Shown here in pieces: positions 28,765 to 37,751 of a stretch of DNA of 64,000 nt. The translations under genes were made by a program, and so were the position numbers. Each line of letters starts with the position of its first letter. The stretch's first letter is position 1. The DNA is from Bacteroidota bacterium. GTDB lineage: Bacteria; Bacteroidota; Bacteroidia; Chitinophagales; Chitinophagaceae. The notes under the pieces were generated by a model. It was not told the origin of the DNA, searched no databases, and was given only the letters and a program-made list of their open reading frames with translations. The stretch covers positions 1-64,000 of the forward strand of contig JAHEFK010000002.1 of the NCBI GenBank assembly GCA_024640225.1. The letters are read 5' to 3'.

Positions 28765-29481
28765 ATGGTATTAGCTTGGCATAAAGGTATAATTATAGAT
28801 ATCCAAAATGAATCGCCTACGGTGAAGCGATTTTGGATACAATTGCCCGAAGTAGAGCAGTTTGATTTTATACCCGGACAGTTTGTAACACTCGATTTGC
28901 CTATTGCTGAGCGCCGAAATAAACGATGGAGGAGCTATAGTATTGCAAATGCCCCCAATCAATCCAATATTTTTGAATTGGTTATTGTAAAGTTTGAACA
29001 AGGTGCCGGCACTACCTACCTTTTTGAGCAAGCTAATATAGGTACCGAATTGCTGGTAAGAGCCGCTCAAGGGGTTTTTGTATTGCCCGACCAATTAGAT
29101 AAAACCTTGTTTTTAATTTGTACTGGTACGGGTATTGCTCCGTACAGAAGCATGCTGCAGTATATACAACAAGAACAGTTACCTCATTTAGATATTCATT
29201 TGATTTATGGTTGTCGCAAGGAAGAAGATCTGCTTTTCAAAGAGGAAATGGAGGCGATGGCTAAACAAAATGAGCAGTTTTTCTATCATCCTATTACCTC
29301 TAGAACTACCTATAATTCAAAAAGAGGTTATGTGCATGCTATTTACGAATCCCTTTGTAGCGATTTGCCGGTAGCGCATTTTATGCTCTGTGGATGGCGC
29401 CCCATGGTAGATGAAGCAAAAGAGCGCATTATCAAATTGGGCTATAATAAAACGAATGTGGAATTTGAATTGTATGGTTAA
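28765..29481 (+). CDS. FAD/NAD(P)-binding oxidoreductase (ferredoxin-NADP reductase type)
   Basis: The 238 residues hold two domains: an FAD-binding barrel with RWRSYSIANAPN (RxYS motif) and a nucleotide-binding domain with CTGTGIAPYRSML, YGCRKEEDLLF and a C-terminal CGWRPMVDEAKE. There is no [2Fe-2S] ferredoxin domain of its own. An electron carrier is needed, and the Rieske-type protein three genes downstream is a candidate. The actual partner is unknown. An imperfect -7 box, TATCTTTA, lies just before the ATG. It starts a five-gene run with short gaps. Confidence 0.85.
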   Translation: MVLAWHKGIIIDIQNESPTVKRFWIQLPEVEQFDFIPGQFVTLDLPIAERRNKRWRSYSIANAPNQSNIFELVIVKFEQGAGTTYLFEQANIGTELLVRAAQGVFVLPDQLDKTLFLICTGTGIAPYRSMLQYIQQEQLPHLDIHLIYGCRKEEDLLFKEEMEAMAKQNEQFFYHPITSRTTYNSKRGYVHAIYESLCSDLPVAHFMLCGWRPMVDEAKERIIKLGYNKTNVEFELYG

Positions 29482-29484
29482 ACA

Positions 29485-29931
29485 ATGAGAGCAGTTATTC
29501 AACGTGTAAAAAGAGCCTCTGTCGCTATTGATCAAGAAGTGGTTGGTGCTATCCAAGCTGGCTTCCTTGTTTTATTAGGAATTACGCATGATGATACAGA
29601 AGAAGATGTTGATTGGCTCGTACAAAAAATTGAAAAATTGCGCGTGTTTGCAGATGAGCATGGCGCTATGAATTTGGATCTTAAAGCAATACAAGGTGCT
29701 GTTTTAGTGGTCAGTCAATTCACGCTATTTGCACAGTATAAAAAAGGAAATAGGCCTTCTTTTATAAATGCAGCACATCCCGATCATGCCAAACCCTTAT
29801 ATCAGTTGTTTATTCATAAAATGCAACAAATGGTGCCTACCGAAAAAGGGGTTTTTGGTGCCGATATGCAAATCGATTTATTAAATGATGGTCCAGTAAC
29901 CATTATCATGGATACTAAACATAAAGAATAA
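29485..29931 (+). CDS. dtd: D-aminoacyl-tRNA deacylase
   Basis: It hydrolyses D-amino acids (and glycine mischarged on tRNA-Ala) from tRNA. The 148 residues have the N-terminal MRAVIQRVKRASV, the catalytic-site SQFTLFA (canonical SQFTL) and NDGPVTI (canonical NxGP-V/T), and NRPSF. It starts 3 nt after the reductase gene, and its last base is the A of the tadA ATG. Confidence 0.96.
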   Translation: MRAVIQRVKRASVAIDQEVVGAIQAGFLVLLGITHDDTEEDVDWLVQKIEKLRVFADEHGAMNLDLKAIQGAVLVVSQFTLFAQYKKGNRPSFINAAHPDHAKPLYQLFIHKMQQMVPTEKGVFGADMQIDLLNDGPVTIIMDTKHKE

Positions 29932-30371
29932 TGTTCGACGATAATTATTTCATGAAAGCCGCACTAGAACAAGCTCAAATAGCATTTGATTTGGGAGAAA
30001 TTCCCATTGGTGCAGTCGTAGTTTGGGATCAAAAAATCATTGCTCGTGGTCATAATCAAACGGAGCAATTAAAAGATCCAACGGCACATGCCGAAATGAT
30101 TGCCATAACGGCTGCATGTAATCAAATAGGTAGCAAGTATTTAAGCGAAGCCTGCGTTTATGTAACGGTAGAACCGTGTTTGATGTGTAGCGGCGCAATT
30201 TATTGGAGTAAGGTAAAACGCATCGTGTTTGGAGCTGCCGATGAAAAAAATGGTTATCAAAAACACACCAAAGAAAATTGGCCTTTTCATCCAAAAGCAA
30301 CGCTGTCGCAAGGGATATTAGCAAGCGAATGCGCTCAGCTTATGAAAGATTTTTTTGCTTCTAAACGATAA
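29931..30371 (+). CDS. tadA: tRNA-specific adenosine deaminase (A34 to inosine)
   Basis: A zinc deaminase that edits the wobble A of tRNA-Arg(ACG). The 146 residues have HAEM with the zinc His and catalytic Glu, then PCLMCSGAIYWSKV with the two zinc Cys. EIPIGAVVV and the C-terminal helix fit TadA rather than guanine deaminase. It is translationally coupled with dtd by a 1-nt stop/start overlap. Confidence 0.92.
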   Translation: MFDDNYFMKAALEQAQIAFDLGEIPIGAVVVWDQKIIARGHNQTEQLKDPTAHAEMIAITAACNQIGSKYLSEACVYVTVEPCLMCSGAIYWSKVKRIVFGAADEKNGYQKHTKENWPFHPKATLSQGILASECAQLMKDFFASKR

Positions 30372-30373
30372 GT

Positions 30374-30688
30374 ATGTATCAATTTGTACAAGCTCCTTTT
30401 TTATATAGCGAATTGGAAGAAGGTAAATTTCAATCCTTACTATTAGCAGAAAAGCAAATTGTAGTGCTTAAAAAAAAGGAGCAGCTTTTTGCTTTTGCAG
30501 CTACTTGTCCGCATGCCGGTGCGCATTTTTGCGATGCTTGGTTAGATGCTAGTGATCGTCTAGTGTGCCCTTTACACAAATATCGATTTGATTTAAGTAA
30601 TGGAAGAAATACCAGTGGAGAAGGGTATAAATTGAAAATATATCCTACAAAAATTGAGGAAAACACTATTTTTATTGGCATTTGGTAA
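30374..30688 (+). CDS. Rieske [2Fe-2S] protein
   Basis: The 104 residues are a single Rieske domain. The ligands are CPHAG (Cys, His) and CPLHKYRF (Cys, His), separated by about 20 residues. It is of the soluble NirD/ferredoxin-component type, with no membrane anchor. It probably passes electrons to an oxygenase or reductase. The FNR-like reductase two genes upstream could supply it, but no oxygenase is nearby. Confidence 0.9.
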   Translation: MYQFVQAPFLYSELEEGKFQSLLLAEKQIVVLKKKEQLFAFAATCPHAGAHFCDAWLDASDRLVCPLHKYRFDLSNGRNTSGEGYKLKIYPTKIEENTIFIGIW

Positions 30689-30699
30689 ATGAAATAACG

Positions 30700-31611
30700 A
30701 TGAGTATGATACAAGCACCTTATTTAAAGCCCGGAATGAAAATTGGCATTACTTGTCCGTCTGGATATGTTGATGCCTCTCGCGTAGAGCAGGCCGTTCG
30801 CCTATTACATGCACAGGGTTATGAAACGGTATTAGGCAAAACGATAGGCTTAGGCGATTATTATTTCGCTGGTTCGGATCAAGATCGTTTAGCCGATTTG
30901 CAAGCTATGTTAGATGATACTAGTCTTGCAGCTATTTGGATGGGAAGAGGGGGTTATGGCATGAGTAGAATTATTGATCAGCTCGACTTTACCAAGTTTT
31001 TAAAACACCCAAAATGGATTTGTGGTTTTAGTGATATTACGGTTTTGCATAGTCATCTACAAGCCCAATTTGCACTGCCAACGATACATGCTTTAATGTG
31101 TGGAAGTGTGGTTGCTGATAACTGGCAAAGCGCACCCGTTCAATCCTTATTATTAGCATTGGAAGGAAAATCGTTGTCGTATGAAATGCCCGCACATCCC
31201 TTGAATATACTTGGTTCAGTAACTGCTCCTCTAGTGGGGGGCAACCTAGCTATTTTAGCACACTTAACCGGTTCGCCATCGCAACTGCAAACAGCGGGCA
31301 AGATACTTTTCATAGAAGACATTGGTGAGCATTTGTATCAAATAGATCGCATGTTGTATAATCTAAAACGATCAGGACAGTTACAAGCGCTTAGTGGTTT
31401 AGTAGTGGGTAGTTTTACCGATGTGGAAGATACAGAACGACCATTTGGACAATCTTTAGAAGAAATAATTTGGGATAAAGTAGCTGAATATGGTTATCCT
31501 GTTTGTTTTAATGTCCCTTGTGGTCATCAATACGACAATAGGGCACTCCGTTTGGGAATGCCCTATCAGTTATCGGTGTTAGAAGAAAAAGCTACCTTAT
31601 CGAGTCTTTAA
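30700..31611 (+). CDS. LD-carboxypeptidase (S66 family)
   Basis: It removes D-alanine from the tetrapeptide of recycled murein. The 303 residues contain MGRGGYGMSRII, the nucleophile Ser in CGFSDITVLHSHL, EDIGEHLYQIDRML with the catalytic Glu, and PCGHQYDNRALRLG with the catalytic His. There is no signal peptide, so it is cytoplasmic like LdcA. I take ATG 30700. A TTG at 30682 lies inside the Rieske gene, and ATG 30706 is also possible. The end overlaps gpmI by 4 nt. Confidence 0.92.
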   Translation: MSMIQAPYLKPGMKIGITCPSGYVDASRVEQAVRLLHAQGYETVLGKTIGLGDYYFAGSDQDRLADLQAMLDDTSLAAIWMGRGGYGMSRIIDQLDFTKFLKHPKWICGFSDITVLHSHLQAQFALPTIHALMCGSVVADNWQSAPVQSLLLALEGKSLSYEMPAHPLNILGSVTAPLVGGNLAILAHLTGSPSQLQTAGKILFIEDIGEHLYQIDRMLYNLKRSGQLQALSGLVVGSFTDVEDTERPFGQSLEEIIWDKVAEYGYPVCFNVPCGHQYDNRALRLGMPYQLSVLEEKATLSSL

Positions 31612-33131
31612 ATTAAAACGGTACCTGTCATTTCTTTAGGTATAGCTAAGCCCATATAATGCAAGATCGTAGGTGCTAAATCGCCTAATTTCCCATTCGA
31701 TTGAATAGTGCCGTTGAAGTCATTAGTAATAATGTAAAAAGGTACAGGATTCATAGTATGTGCGGTATTCGGAGAACCATCTTCATTAATTAAGCAGTCA
31801 GAATTTCCATGATCGGCCGTGAGGAAAATACCATAGTTCATTTTTAATGCTAAGGGTATGATTTGAGCAATGCATGCATCTACTGTTTCTGCAGCTTTGA
31901 TAGCCGCTTGCCAAACCCCTGTATGGCCAACCATATCGGCATTTGCAAAATTAATGACGATAAAATCGGCTGTTTGATTTTCGATTTCTGGTAATAAAGC
32001 TGCCGTTAATTCCTTCGCACTCATCTCTGGTTTTAAATCATAAGTAGCCACATCTTTTGGCGAGTCTTTCATGATTCTTTTCTCGCCTTCAAAAACTTCT
32101 TCTCTTCCTCCAGAAAAGAAAAAAGTAACATGCGGGTATTTTTCTGTTTCAGCCATGCGCAATTGTTTCAACTTGTTTTTGGCTATAACTTCTCCCAGCG
32201 TATTATTTAAATTGTCGTTGTGAAAAACTACCTGCACATTTTTAAAACTATGATCATACTCTGTAAAGGTGCAGTAATGAAGCGGTAACGCAAATAGGCT
32301 TAATTCGGGAAAATCTCTTTGTGTAAGCACCTCGGTAATTTCACGACAACGGTCTGTTCGGAAATTAAAGCAAATCACTACATCGTCTTTTTGAATGGTC
32401 GCTACAGGATGGCCTTCGGCGTCTGTTGCTATGATTGGTTTAATAAATTCATCTGTAACTTGATCGGTATACGATTGCTTTACAGCAGCTAAAATATCGC
32501 TCGACATATTCCCTTTTCCATGCACCAATGCATCGTAAGCAATTTTTACTCGATCCCATCGTTTGTCTCGATCCATTGCAAAATAACGACCTGTCACAGA
32601 TGCAATTTGGGTATTTTTATCTTGAATAAACTGTTGAAGATCCGCTAAAAACCCATAACCACTTTTAGGATCGGTATCTCTTCCGTCTGTGAAAGCATGA
32701 ATAGCAACTTTAGGAACACCTTGCTCCGAAGCCAAAGCTACCAATGCTTTTAAATGATTAGAATGTGCATGTACGCCACCATCGCCCACTAAACCAATAA
32801 GGTGTAGTGTTTTGTTTTGTTCTTTAGCATAGCTTATTGCTGCTAATAAAGTAGGGTTGGTGGAAAATTCTCCTGAACGTATAGCTACATTAATTCGTTG
32901 TAGTTCTTGGTTAACAATTCTTCCGGCGCCAATATTCAAATGCCCCACTTCCGAATTACCCATTTGACCTTCTGGCAAACCAACTGCTTCACCAAAGGTG
33001 GTCAGTGTAGAATAAGGATATTGACCTTGTAAGGAGTTAAAAAAAGGGGTAGCTGCATGTGCAATTGCATCTGCAGCTGGTCGAGCGCCTTTTCCCCAAC
33101 CATCCATAATAATTAATAATGCCTTCTTCAT
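31608..33131 (-). CDS. gpmI: 2,3-bisphosphoglycerate-independent phosphoglycerate mutase
   Basis: A Mn-dependent glycolytic enzyme converting 3- to 2-phosphoglycerate. The 507 residues are of usual length. It has MDGWGKG near the N-terminus, the phospho-Ser in GQMGNSEVGHLNIGAG, VGDGGVHAHSNH, HAFTDGRDTDP, NFRTDRCREI, FINFANADMVGHTG-type metal site and LTADHGNSD. All metal-site segments are present. Confidence 0.97.
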   Translation of the reverse strand: MKKALLIIMDGWGKGARPAADAIAHAATPFFNSLQGQYPYSTLTTFGEAVGLPEGQMGNSEVGHLNIGAGRIVNQELQRINVAIRSGEFSTNPTLLAAISYAKEQNKTLHLIGLVGDGGVHAHSNHLKALVALASEQGVPKVAIHAFTDGRDTDPKSGYGFLADLQQFIQDKNTQIASVTGRYFAMDRDKRWDRVKIAYDALVHGKGNMSSDILAAVKQSYTDQVTDEFIKPIIATDAEGHPVATIQKDDVVICFNFRTDRCREITEVLTQRDFPELSLFALPLHYCTFTEYDHSFKNVQVVFHNDNLNNTLGEVIAKNKLKQLRMAETEKYPHVTFFFSGGREEVFEGEKRIMKDSPKDVATYDLKPEMSAKELTAALLPEIENQTADFIVINFANADMVGHTGVWQAAIKAAETVDACIAQIIPLALKMNYGIFLTADHGNSDCLINEDGSPNTAHTMNPVPFYIITNDFNGTIQSNGKLGDLAPTILHYMGLAIPKEMTGTVLI

Positions 33132-33198
33132 GTTGTAAAATTACAACATAAATGGCGTTAAAAAAGGAGCAAATTTTTATGGATATGCTTGAGCTTTA

Positions 33199-35481
33199 TT
33201 ATTTAACAATGCTCAATTTTGCAAAATTCAACATTATTTTTTTTAGTCCATTGCCAGCACCAAAATCGATGTGTGCAATTCTATTATTGCTAGCTCCTTC
33301 TATAGCGCTTACCGTTCCAATGCCAAATTTCTGATGTTCTACTTTTTGCCCCACTTCAATTTCTGAAGGATCGGCAATGGTAAAGTTGGCAGAAGGGGTA
33401 TGCGCAGGAATAGCTTGTTGTTGTATTTTTTCGGATAGTTTTTTTAATGAACTAGGCGTTTTGTCATCTGCTCTAAATTGAATACCTAAGCCACTGTTAT
33501 TGCTTTTTGAGGCGCTACCCGTAAAGGTTTTGTCTAAGTAAGGCTCTGGTATTTCGTCTAAAAAACGACTTGGGTCGTTTTGAATTAAGGAACCAAAACG
33601 ATATCGTGTATTCGCGTAGGATATCCACAATTTAGATTTTGCTCGAGTTACCACAACGTAAAATAATCTTCGCTCTTCTTCTAAATCAGCACGATCATAT
33701 AAACTCATGGCGCTTGGAAATAAATTCTCTTCCAAGCCTACACTAAATACACACGGAAACTCTAAGCCTTTTGCCGCATGAATAGTCATAAGACTAACAG
33801 CATCTTTGTCGGCATCATCATTATTTACATCGGTTAATAAGGTGATTTGTTGTAGGTAATTACCAAGGCTTTTATCGTGTAGTTCGCCTTCTTCGTCGGG
33901 CGTTTCTGTATATTCTTTTATAGAGTTGAGTAAGGCTTGAATATTCTCATAGCGCGCCAAGCCTTCAACTGATTTATCATTGTATAATTCAGCAACTAAT
34001 CCTGTTTGTTTGCCTACGGCAAAAGCAATATCATACGCATTTTCTTTTTCGAGCATCGACTGGAAACTTTTCAGCATCACCACAAAATTTTCTGCTGCTG
34101 CCAAAGCGGCTCCTTTTAACCCTATGCTTGTTGGTGTTTGTAAAACCTCCCACATCGTTATGCCATGCGTATTGGCCGCTAATACCATTCTATCGATACT
34201 GGACTTTCCAATACCGCGAACGGGATAGTTGATAATGCGTTTTAAATTTTCTTCATCATTAGGATTAACAACTAAACGGAGATAGGCCAATAAATCTTTA
34301 ATTTCTTTTCTTTGATAAAACGAAACCCCGCCATATAACTTGTAAGGGATATTCATCTTTCTCAAGCTCTCCTCAAACGACCTACTTTGCGCATTGGTTC
34401 TGTATAAAATTGCAAAATCCTTATTGTCGTAATGATTTCTGAGCTTTAATTCTGTAATGGTATCCGCAACAAATCGACCTTCATCATTGTCGGTCAATGT
34501 ACGTACTACCTTAATTTTCTCGCCATGCTCATTATCAGTCCATAGCGATTTTTTGATTTGATTTTTATTGTTGCTGATAATGGTATTGGCTACTTCTAAA
34601 ATCGATTTAGAACTGCGATAGTTTTGCTCTAATTTAATAACTTTTGTGTCTTCGTAATCTTTTTCGAACTGAAGAATATTCTTTACCGTGGCGCCTCTAA
34701 AGGAATAAATACTTTGTGCATCATCGCCCACTACACATATATTCTCATTTACAGCCCCCAGCATTTTAATAATTTGATATTGGGCTACATTGGTATCCTG
34801 ATACTCATCTATGAGAATATATTTAAAGCGATGTTGGTATTTTGCTAACACATCAGGTGCAGCATGCAAAATAGTGAACATTTTAAAGAGCAAATCATCA
34901 AAATCCATTGCTCCGTTTTTGAAACACTTGTTTTCGTAACGCAAATAAATTTCACCGATCATCGGTCTGTTGCCACGAGCATCTTCTTGTTGAATAACGC
35001 TATCGTTGATATAAGCAGCAGCGTTTAATAAACTATTTTTTGCTGCAGAAATTCGATTATAGACAAAGGCAGGTTTATAAATTTTATCGTCTAAATTCAA
35101 ATCCTTGACTATTTCTTTGATAATCGACTTCGCATCGTCGGTATCATAAATGGTAAAATTGCTTGGATAGCCAATTTTAGTAGCCTCAGCCCGCAAAATC
35201 TTTGCAAATACGGAGTGAAAGGTACCTATGTATAAATTACGAGCGTCGTTATTGCCTAAAATTCGCTCAATACGTTCTTTCATTTCTGTAGCGGCCTTAT
35301 TCGTAAAGGTTAGTGCTAAGATATTAAAGGGGTCTACTCCTTGGTGCATTAGATGAGCGATACGGGTAGTGAGTACTTTAGTTTTCCCACTACCAGCCCC
35401 TGCTACAATCATTAAAGGTCCATTAATGTGAAGTACAGCTGCTCGTTGCTGCTCGTTCAAATCTTCTAAATACACTTGCAT
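33199..35481 (-). CDS. uvrD: ATP-dependent DNA helicase UvrD/PcrA
   Basis: An SF1A 3'-5' helicase for excision repair, mismatch repair and fork upkeep. The 760 residues carry the Q motif LNEQQRAAVLH, motif I AGAGSGKTKVLTTRI, II LIDEYQDTN, III GDDAQSIYSFRGA, IV LEQNYRSS, V TIHAAKGLEF and VI RRLFYVVVTRAK. The C-terminal tail ends in a Tudor-like segment (VGQKVEHQKFGIGTVSAIEG), as in PcrA-type proteins that touch RNA polymerase. The start codon lies 5 nt after a TAnnTTTG element. Confidence 0.96.
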   Translation of the reverse strand: MQVYLEDLNEQQRAAVLHINGPLMIVAGAGSGKTKVLTTRIAHLMHQGVDPFNILALTFTNKAATEMKERIERILGNNDARNLYIGTFHSVFAKILRAEATKIGYPSNFTIYDTDDAKSIIKEIVKDLNLDDKIYKPAFVYNRISAAKNSLLNAAAYINDSVIQQEDARGNRPMIGEIYLRYENKCFKNGAMDFDDLLFKMFTILHAAPDVLAKYQHRFKYILIDEYQDTNVAQYQIIKMLGAVNENICVVGDDAQSIYSFRGATVKNILQFEKDYEDTKVIKLEQNYRSSKSILEVANTIISNNKNQIKKSLWTDNEHGEKIKVVRTLTDNDEGRFVADTITELKLRNHYDNKDFAILYRTNAQSRSFEESLRKMNIPYKLYGGVSFYQRKEIKDLLAYLRLVVNPNDEENLKRIINYPVRGIGKSSIDRMVLAANTHGITMWEVLQTPTSIGLKGAALAAAENFVVMLKSFQSMLEKENAYDIAFAVGKQTGLVAELYNDKSVEGLARYENIQALLNSIKEYTETPDEEGELHDKSLGNYLQQITLLTDVNNDDADKDAVSLMTIHAAKGLEFPCVFSVGLEENLFPSAMSLYDRADLEEERRLFYVVVTRAKSKLWISYANTRYRFGSLIQNDPSRFLDEIPEPYLDKTFTGSASKSNNSGLGIQFRADDKTPSSLKKLSEKIQQQAIPAHTPSANFTIADPSEIEVGQKVEHQKFGIGTVSAIEGASNNRIAHIDFGAGNGLKKIMLNFAKLSIVK

Positions 35482-35486
35482 AGTTA

Positions 35487-35494
35487 CAAATCTA
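35487..35494 (-). promoter_or_regulatory. Promoter -7 element for uvrD (leaderless layout)
   Basis: The minus strand reads TAGATTTG, with only five bases between its G and the ATG. The transcript would begin at or next to the start codon. Confidence 0.55.
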
Positions 35495-35594
35495 CAAGAT
35501 ACTACTCGTCCAAAAAAACAAATGCCGGCTTTTAATTATCAACATTGTTCATTCGTAAAAAGGGTGTTAAAATTTCTTTTTTAATAGACTTTAA

Positions 35595-35628
35595 TTGATA
35601 AACACTATCTTTTGCTTTATTAAATTTG
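35595..35628 (+). promoter_or_regulatory. Promoter for the BatB-BatC-like gene
   Basis: TTG (35595-35597), 23 nt, then TAAATTTG (35621-35628), ending 13 nt before the ATG. Confidence 0.5.
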
Positions 35629-35641
35629 TTTTCAAATTTTA

Positions 35642-37363
35642 ATGAAGCATATGTATCGATTTGAACATGAAGTTTACCTATGGCTCCTGGTGAGTATACC
35701 TATCTTATTGCTTAGCTTATATGCATTCTTAAAATGGCAGCGCAAGAGTATTGATGAATTGGGTAATAGAAAGGTAGTACTACAACAATTGATTACGCAT
35801 ATCCCTAATCGATTTACTCTAAAAATGTTATTATTAATTGCTGCTTTATTTTTTTTAATTGTGGCATTGGCCAATTGGCAAAAAGGAAGTGGCGAAGCTA
35901 CGGCCAAAAGAAAAGGAGTGGATATTATGATTGCGTTGGATGTAAGTAAAAGTATGTGGGCTAAAGATTTGCAACCCGACCGACTTACCAGGGCAAAATT
36001 ATTCATAAATAAGTTATTAGATAAAGTAGAAAATGACCGGGTAGGTTTAATTGTATTTGCAGGTAATGCCTATTTGCAAGTGCCTATCACCACAGATCAT
36101 GCTGCATTAAAAATGATGCTGCAAGCGGTTAGTCCAGATATGGTCCCTACGCAGGGTACTGAAGTAGGGGCTGCTATAAATTTGGCCTGCACATCTCTTA
36201 GCGGAAAAAATCGAAATAGTAAAACAATAGTTCTTATATCTGATGGAGAAGATCACGATGAAAAATCAACAAATGCCATTGAGGCAGCTAAAGAGGCGGG
36301 CATTAGTATTCAAATCATTGGCGTAGGATCAGAAAAAGGAGCGCCTATTTTTGACCCTAATACACAAGCTAATAAAATAGATGCTCAAGGCAATGAAGTG
36401 CTTTCAAAATTAAATAAAGCAGCTTTAGTCGCTATTGCACAACAAACTAATGGTACTTATAGCGCTATTGACAATATGGAGGAAGCCGTGAAAACGATCA
36501 CCCTCAAAATAGATCAAATGACCACTACAGAATTTGAAATTGTATGGTATGCTGATTACACCAATTTCTTTCAAATACCACTAGCCATTGCTTTGCTTTT
36601 GTTATTGGCGGCAATGTTTTTAAAGACAGCTTCCAAACAAACTTCCAACACCCTTATGCTATTAGTAGTTACTTTATGGGTATGCAATCCTTCCTTGTAT
36701 GCACAAGAAAACAAAATGCTTAAACAAGCAAATGCTCTTTATAAAGAAAAAAAGTACAAGGATGCAACACAATGCTACCAAAAAGCATTACAAATAAACA
36801 ATAAAAACAGTATTGCTCATTTTAATAATGGCAATAGTTTGTATAGTCAAAAAAATAACGAAGCGGCAAGAAAAGAGTTTGACCAAGCTACTAAGTGGAG
36901 TACTGATAAACAGGCAAAAAGTGGTGCTCAATACAATATTGGCAATACATATATGGATGAAAAAAAATGGGAAGAAGCTATAGCGTATTACAAAAATGCA
37001 CTAAAACTGCATGCAGATGATCAAGATGCCAAATACAATTTATCGTATGCTTTAGCAATGAAAAAGAAAGACGACAACAACAAGAAAAAAAATAAGGACA
37101 ACAAAAAAGACAATCAACAAAACAAGGATAATAAGGATAAAAATAAAGATCGGAAAAAGCAACAGGACCAACAAAACAAGCAAGAACAAAATAAAGATCA
37201 AAAGCAGCAGGAAGAAAAAAATAATTCAGGACAACAGCCTAGTAAGTTATCTAAGCAGCAAGCAGAACAATTATTGCAGGCGTTGATGCAAGAAGAAAAA
37301 AAGCTGCAGGATAAAAAAAGACAAGAGCGTGCGCAACCAATTAAAAAAGAAAAAGATTGGTAA
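35642..37363 (+). CDS. BatB-BatC fusion: membrane VWA protein with TPR tail
   Basis: Residues ~10-30 and ~58-80 are membrane helices. A von Willebrand A domain (~90-280) follows, with MIDAS motif DVSKSM, GLIVFAGNAYLQVPIT and ISDGEDHD, then a helix at ~302-325. Next is a hydrophobic stretch ending NPSLYAQ (~335-353) that looks like a leftover signal peptide. After it come TPR repeats (~357-470) and a Lys/Asn/Gln-rich, low-complexity tail. In Bacteroidota these parts are usually separate BatB and BatC proteins of the aerotolerance locus. No MoxR, BatA, BatD or BatE is adjacent. The function is likely periplasmic stress tolerance or complex assembly, but is unproven. Confidence 0.85.
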   Translation: MKHMYRFEHEVYLWLLVSIPILLLSLYAFLKWQRKSIDELGNRKVVLQQLITHIPNRFTLKMLLLIAALFFLIVALANWQKGSGEATAKRKGVDIMIALDVSKSMWAKDLQPDRLTRAKLFINKLLDKVENDRVGLIVFAGNAYLQVPITTDHAALKMMLQAVSPDMVPTQGTEVGAAINLACTSLSGKNRNSKTIVLISDGEDHDEKSTNAIEAAKEAGISIQIIGVGSEKGAPIFDPNTQANKIDAQGNEVLSKLNKAALVAIAQQTNGTYSAIDNMEEAVKTITLKIDQMTTTEFEIVWYADYTNFFQIPLAIALLLLLAAMFLKTASKQTSNTLMLLVVTLWVCNPSLYAQENKMLKQANALYKEKKYKDATQCYQKALQINNKNSIAHFNNGNSLYSQKNNEAARKEFDQATKWSTDKQAKSGAQYNIGNTYMDEKKWEEAIAYYKNALKLHADDQDAKYNLSYALAMKKKDDNNKKKNKDNKKDNQQNKDNKDKNKDRKKQQDQQNKQEQNKDQKQQEEKNNSGQQPSKLSKQQAEQLLQALMQEEKKLQDKKRQERAQPIKKEKDW

Positions 37364-37467
37364 ATTAAATTAATTGGACATCATTTTTGGTTGTCAACAA
37401 GTTTTCAACATTTAAAAAAAAGATTGAAAAATATTTTTTTGTAGTGATTTTTTTTCTAATATTGTGT

Positions 37468-37538
37468 AAGGATTGTACTTACTAACCCATCCTCATAAAA
37501 GTCCGACACCCAACGCAACTGGTCGGACTTTTTTTTAT
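37468..37538 (+). ncRNA. Candidate small RNA A (about 70 nt) ending in a terminator
   Basis: A promoter-like TAATATTG (37457-37464, one mismatch to TAnnTTTG) precedes it. The predicted transcript has a 5-bp hairpin, AGGAT (37469-37473) with ATCCT (37489-37493). Its loop exposes ACTTACTAACCC. A strong terminator follows. ACTTACTAACCCA is exactly complementary to a segment of candidate RNA B at 52374-52386. It could instead be only the terminator of the preceding gene. Confidence 0.4.
37497..37537 (+). terminator. Intrinsic terminator
   Basis: An 11-bp stem (37497-37507 with 37522-37532, core GTCCGAC/GTCGGAC) with a 14-nt loop is followed by T5. It ends the BatB-BatC transcript or the candidate small RNA. 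Confidence 0.85.
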
Positions 37539-37724
37539 TCCCTAAAACGCCCTAAATTCAATGCTTTCAGAAAATTGTTTGGAGCATAAGAAAATTCAAA
37601 ACATTAATTAAAAAGAAGGGGCAGTTATTTTTATTAAAATAGTTTTTGTCATTTTGGGCAAACCTGATTTCATACGTACCTTTTTTTTAAAATAATTTCT
37701 CACTCAAGAGCGCTTATAATTTTG

Positions 37725-37732
37725 TACTTTTG
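37725..37732 (+). promoter_or_regulatory. Promoter -7 element for adk-obg
   Basis: TACTTTTG matches TAnnTTTG and ends 19 nt before the adk ATG. Confidence 0.6.
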
Positions 37733-37751
37733 TAAGTAATAACTAAGCACT

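Larger units (their letters stand above)
37364..37751 (+). other. Intergenic region between the BatB-BatC gene and adk
   Basis: These 388 bases hold no gene that I can see. They contain a candidate small RNA with its own terminator (37468-37538), an imperfect upstream promoter for adk (TTTTG at 37652-37656, 20 nt, TACCTTTT at 37677-37684) and the proximal adk promoter. The stretch 37400-37460 is very A/T-rich. Confidence 0.6.
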
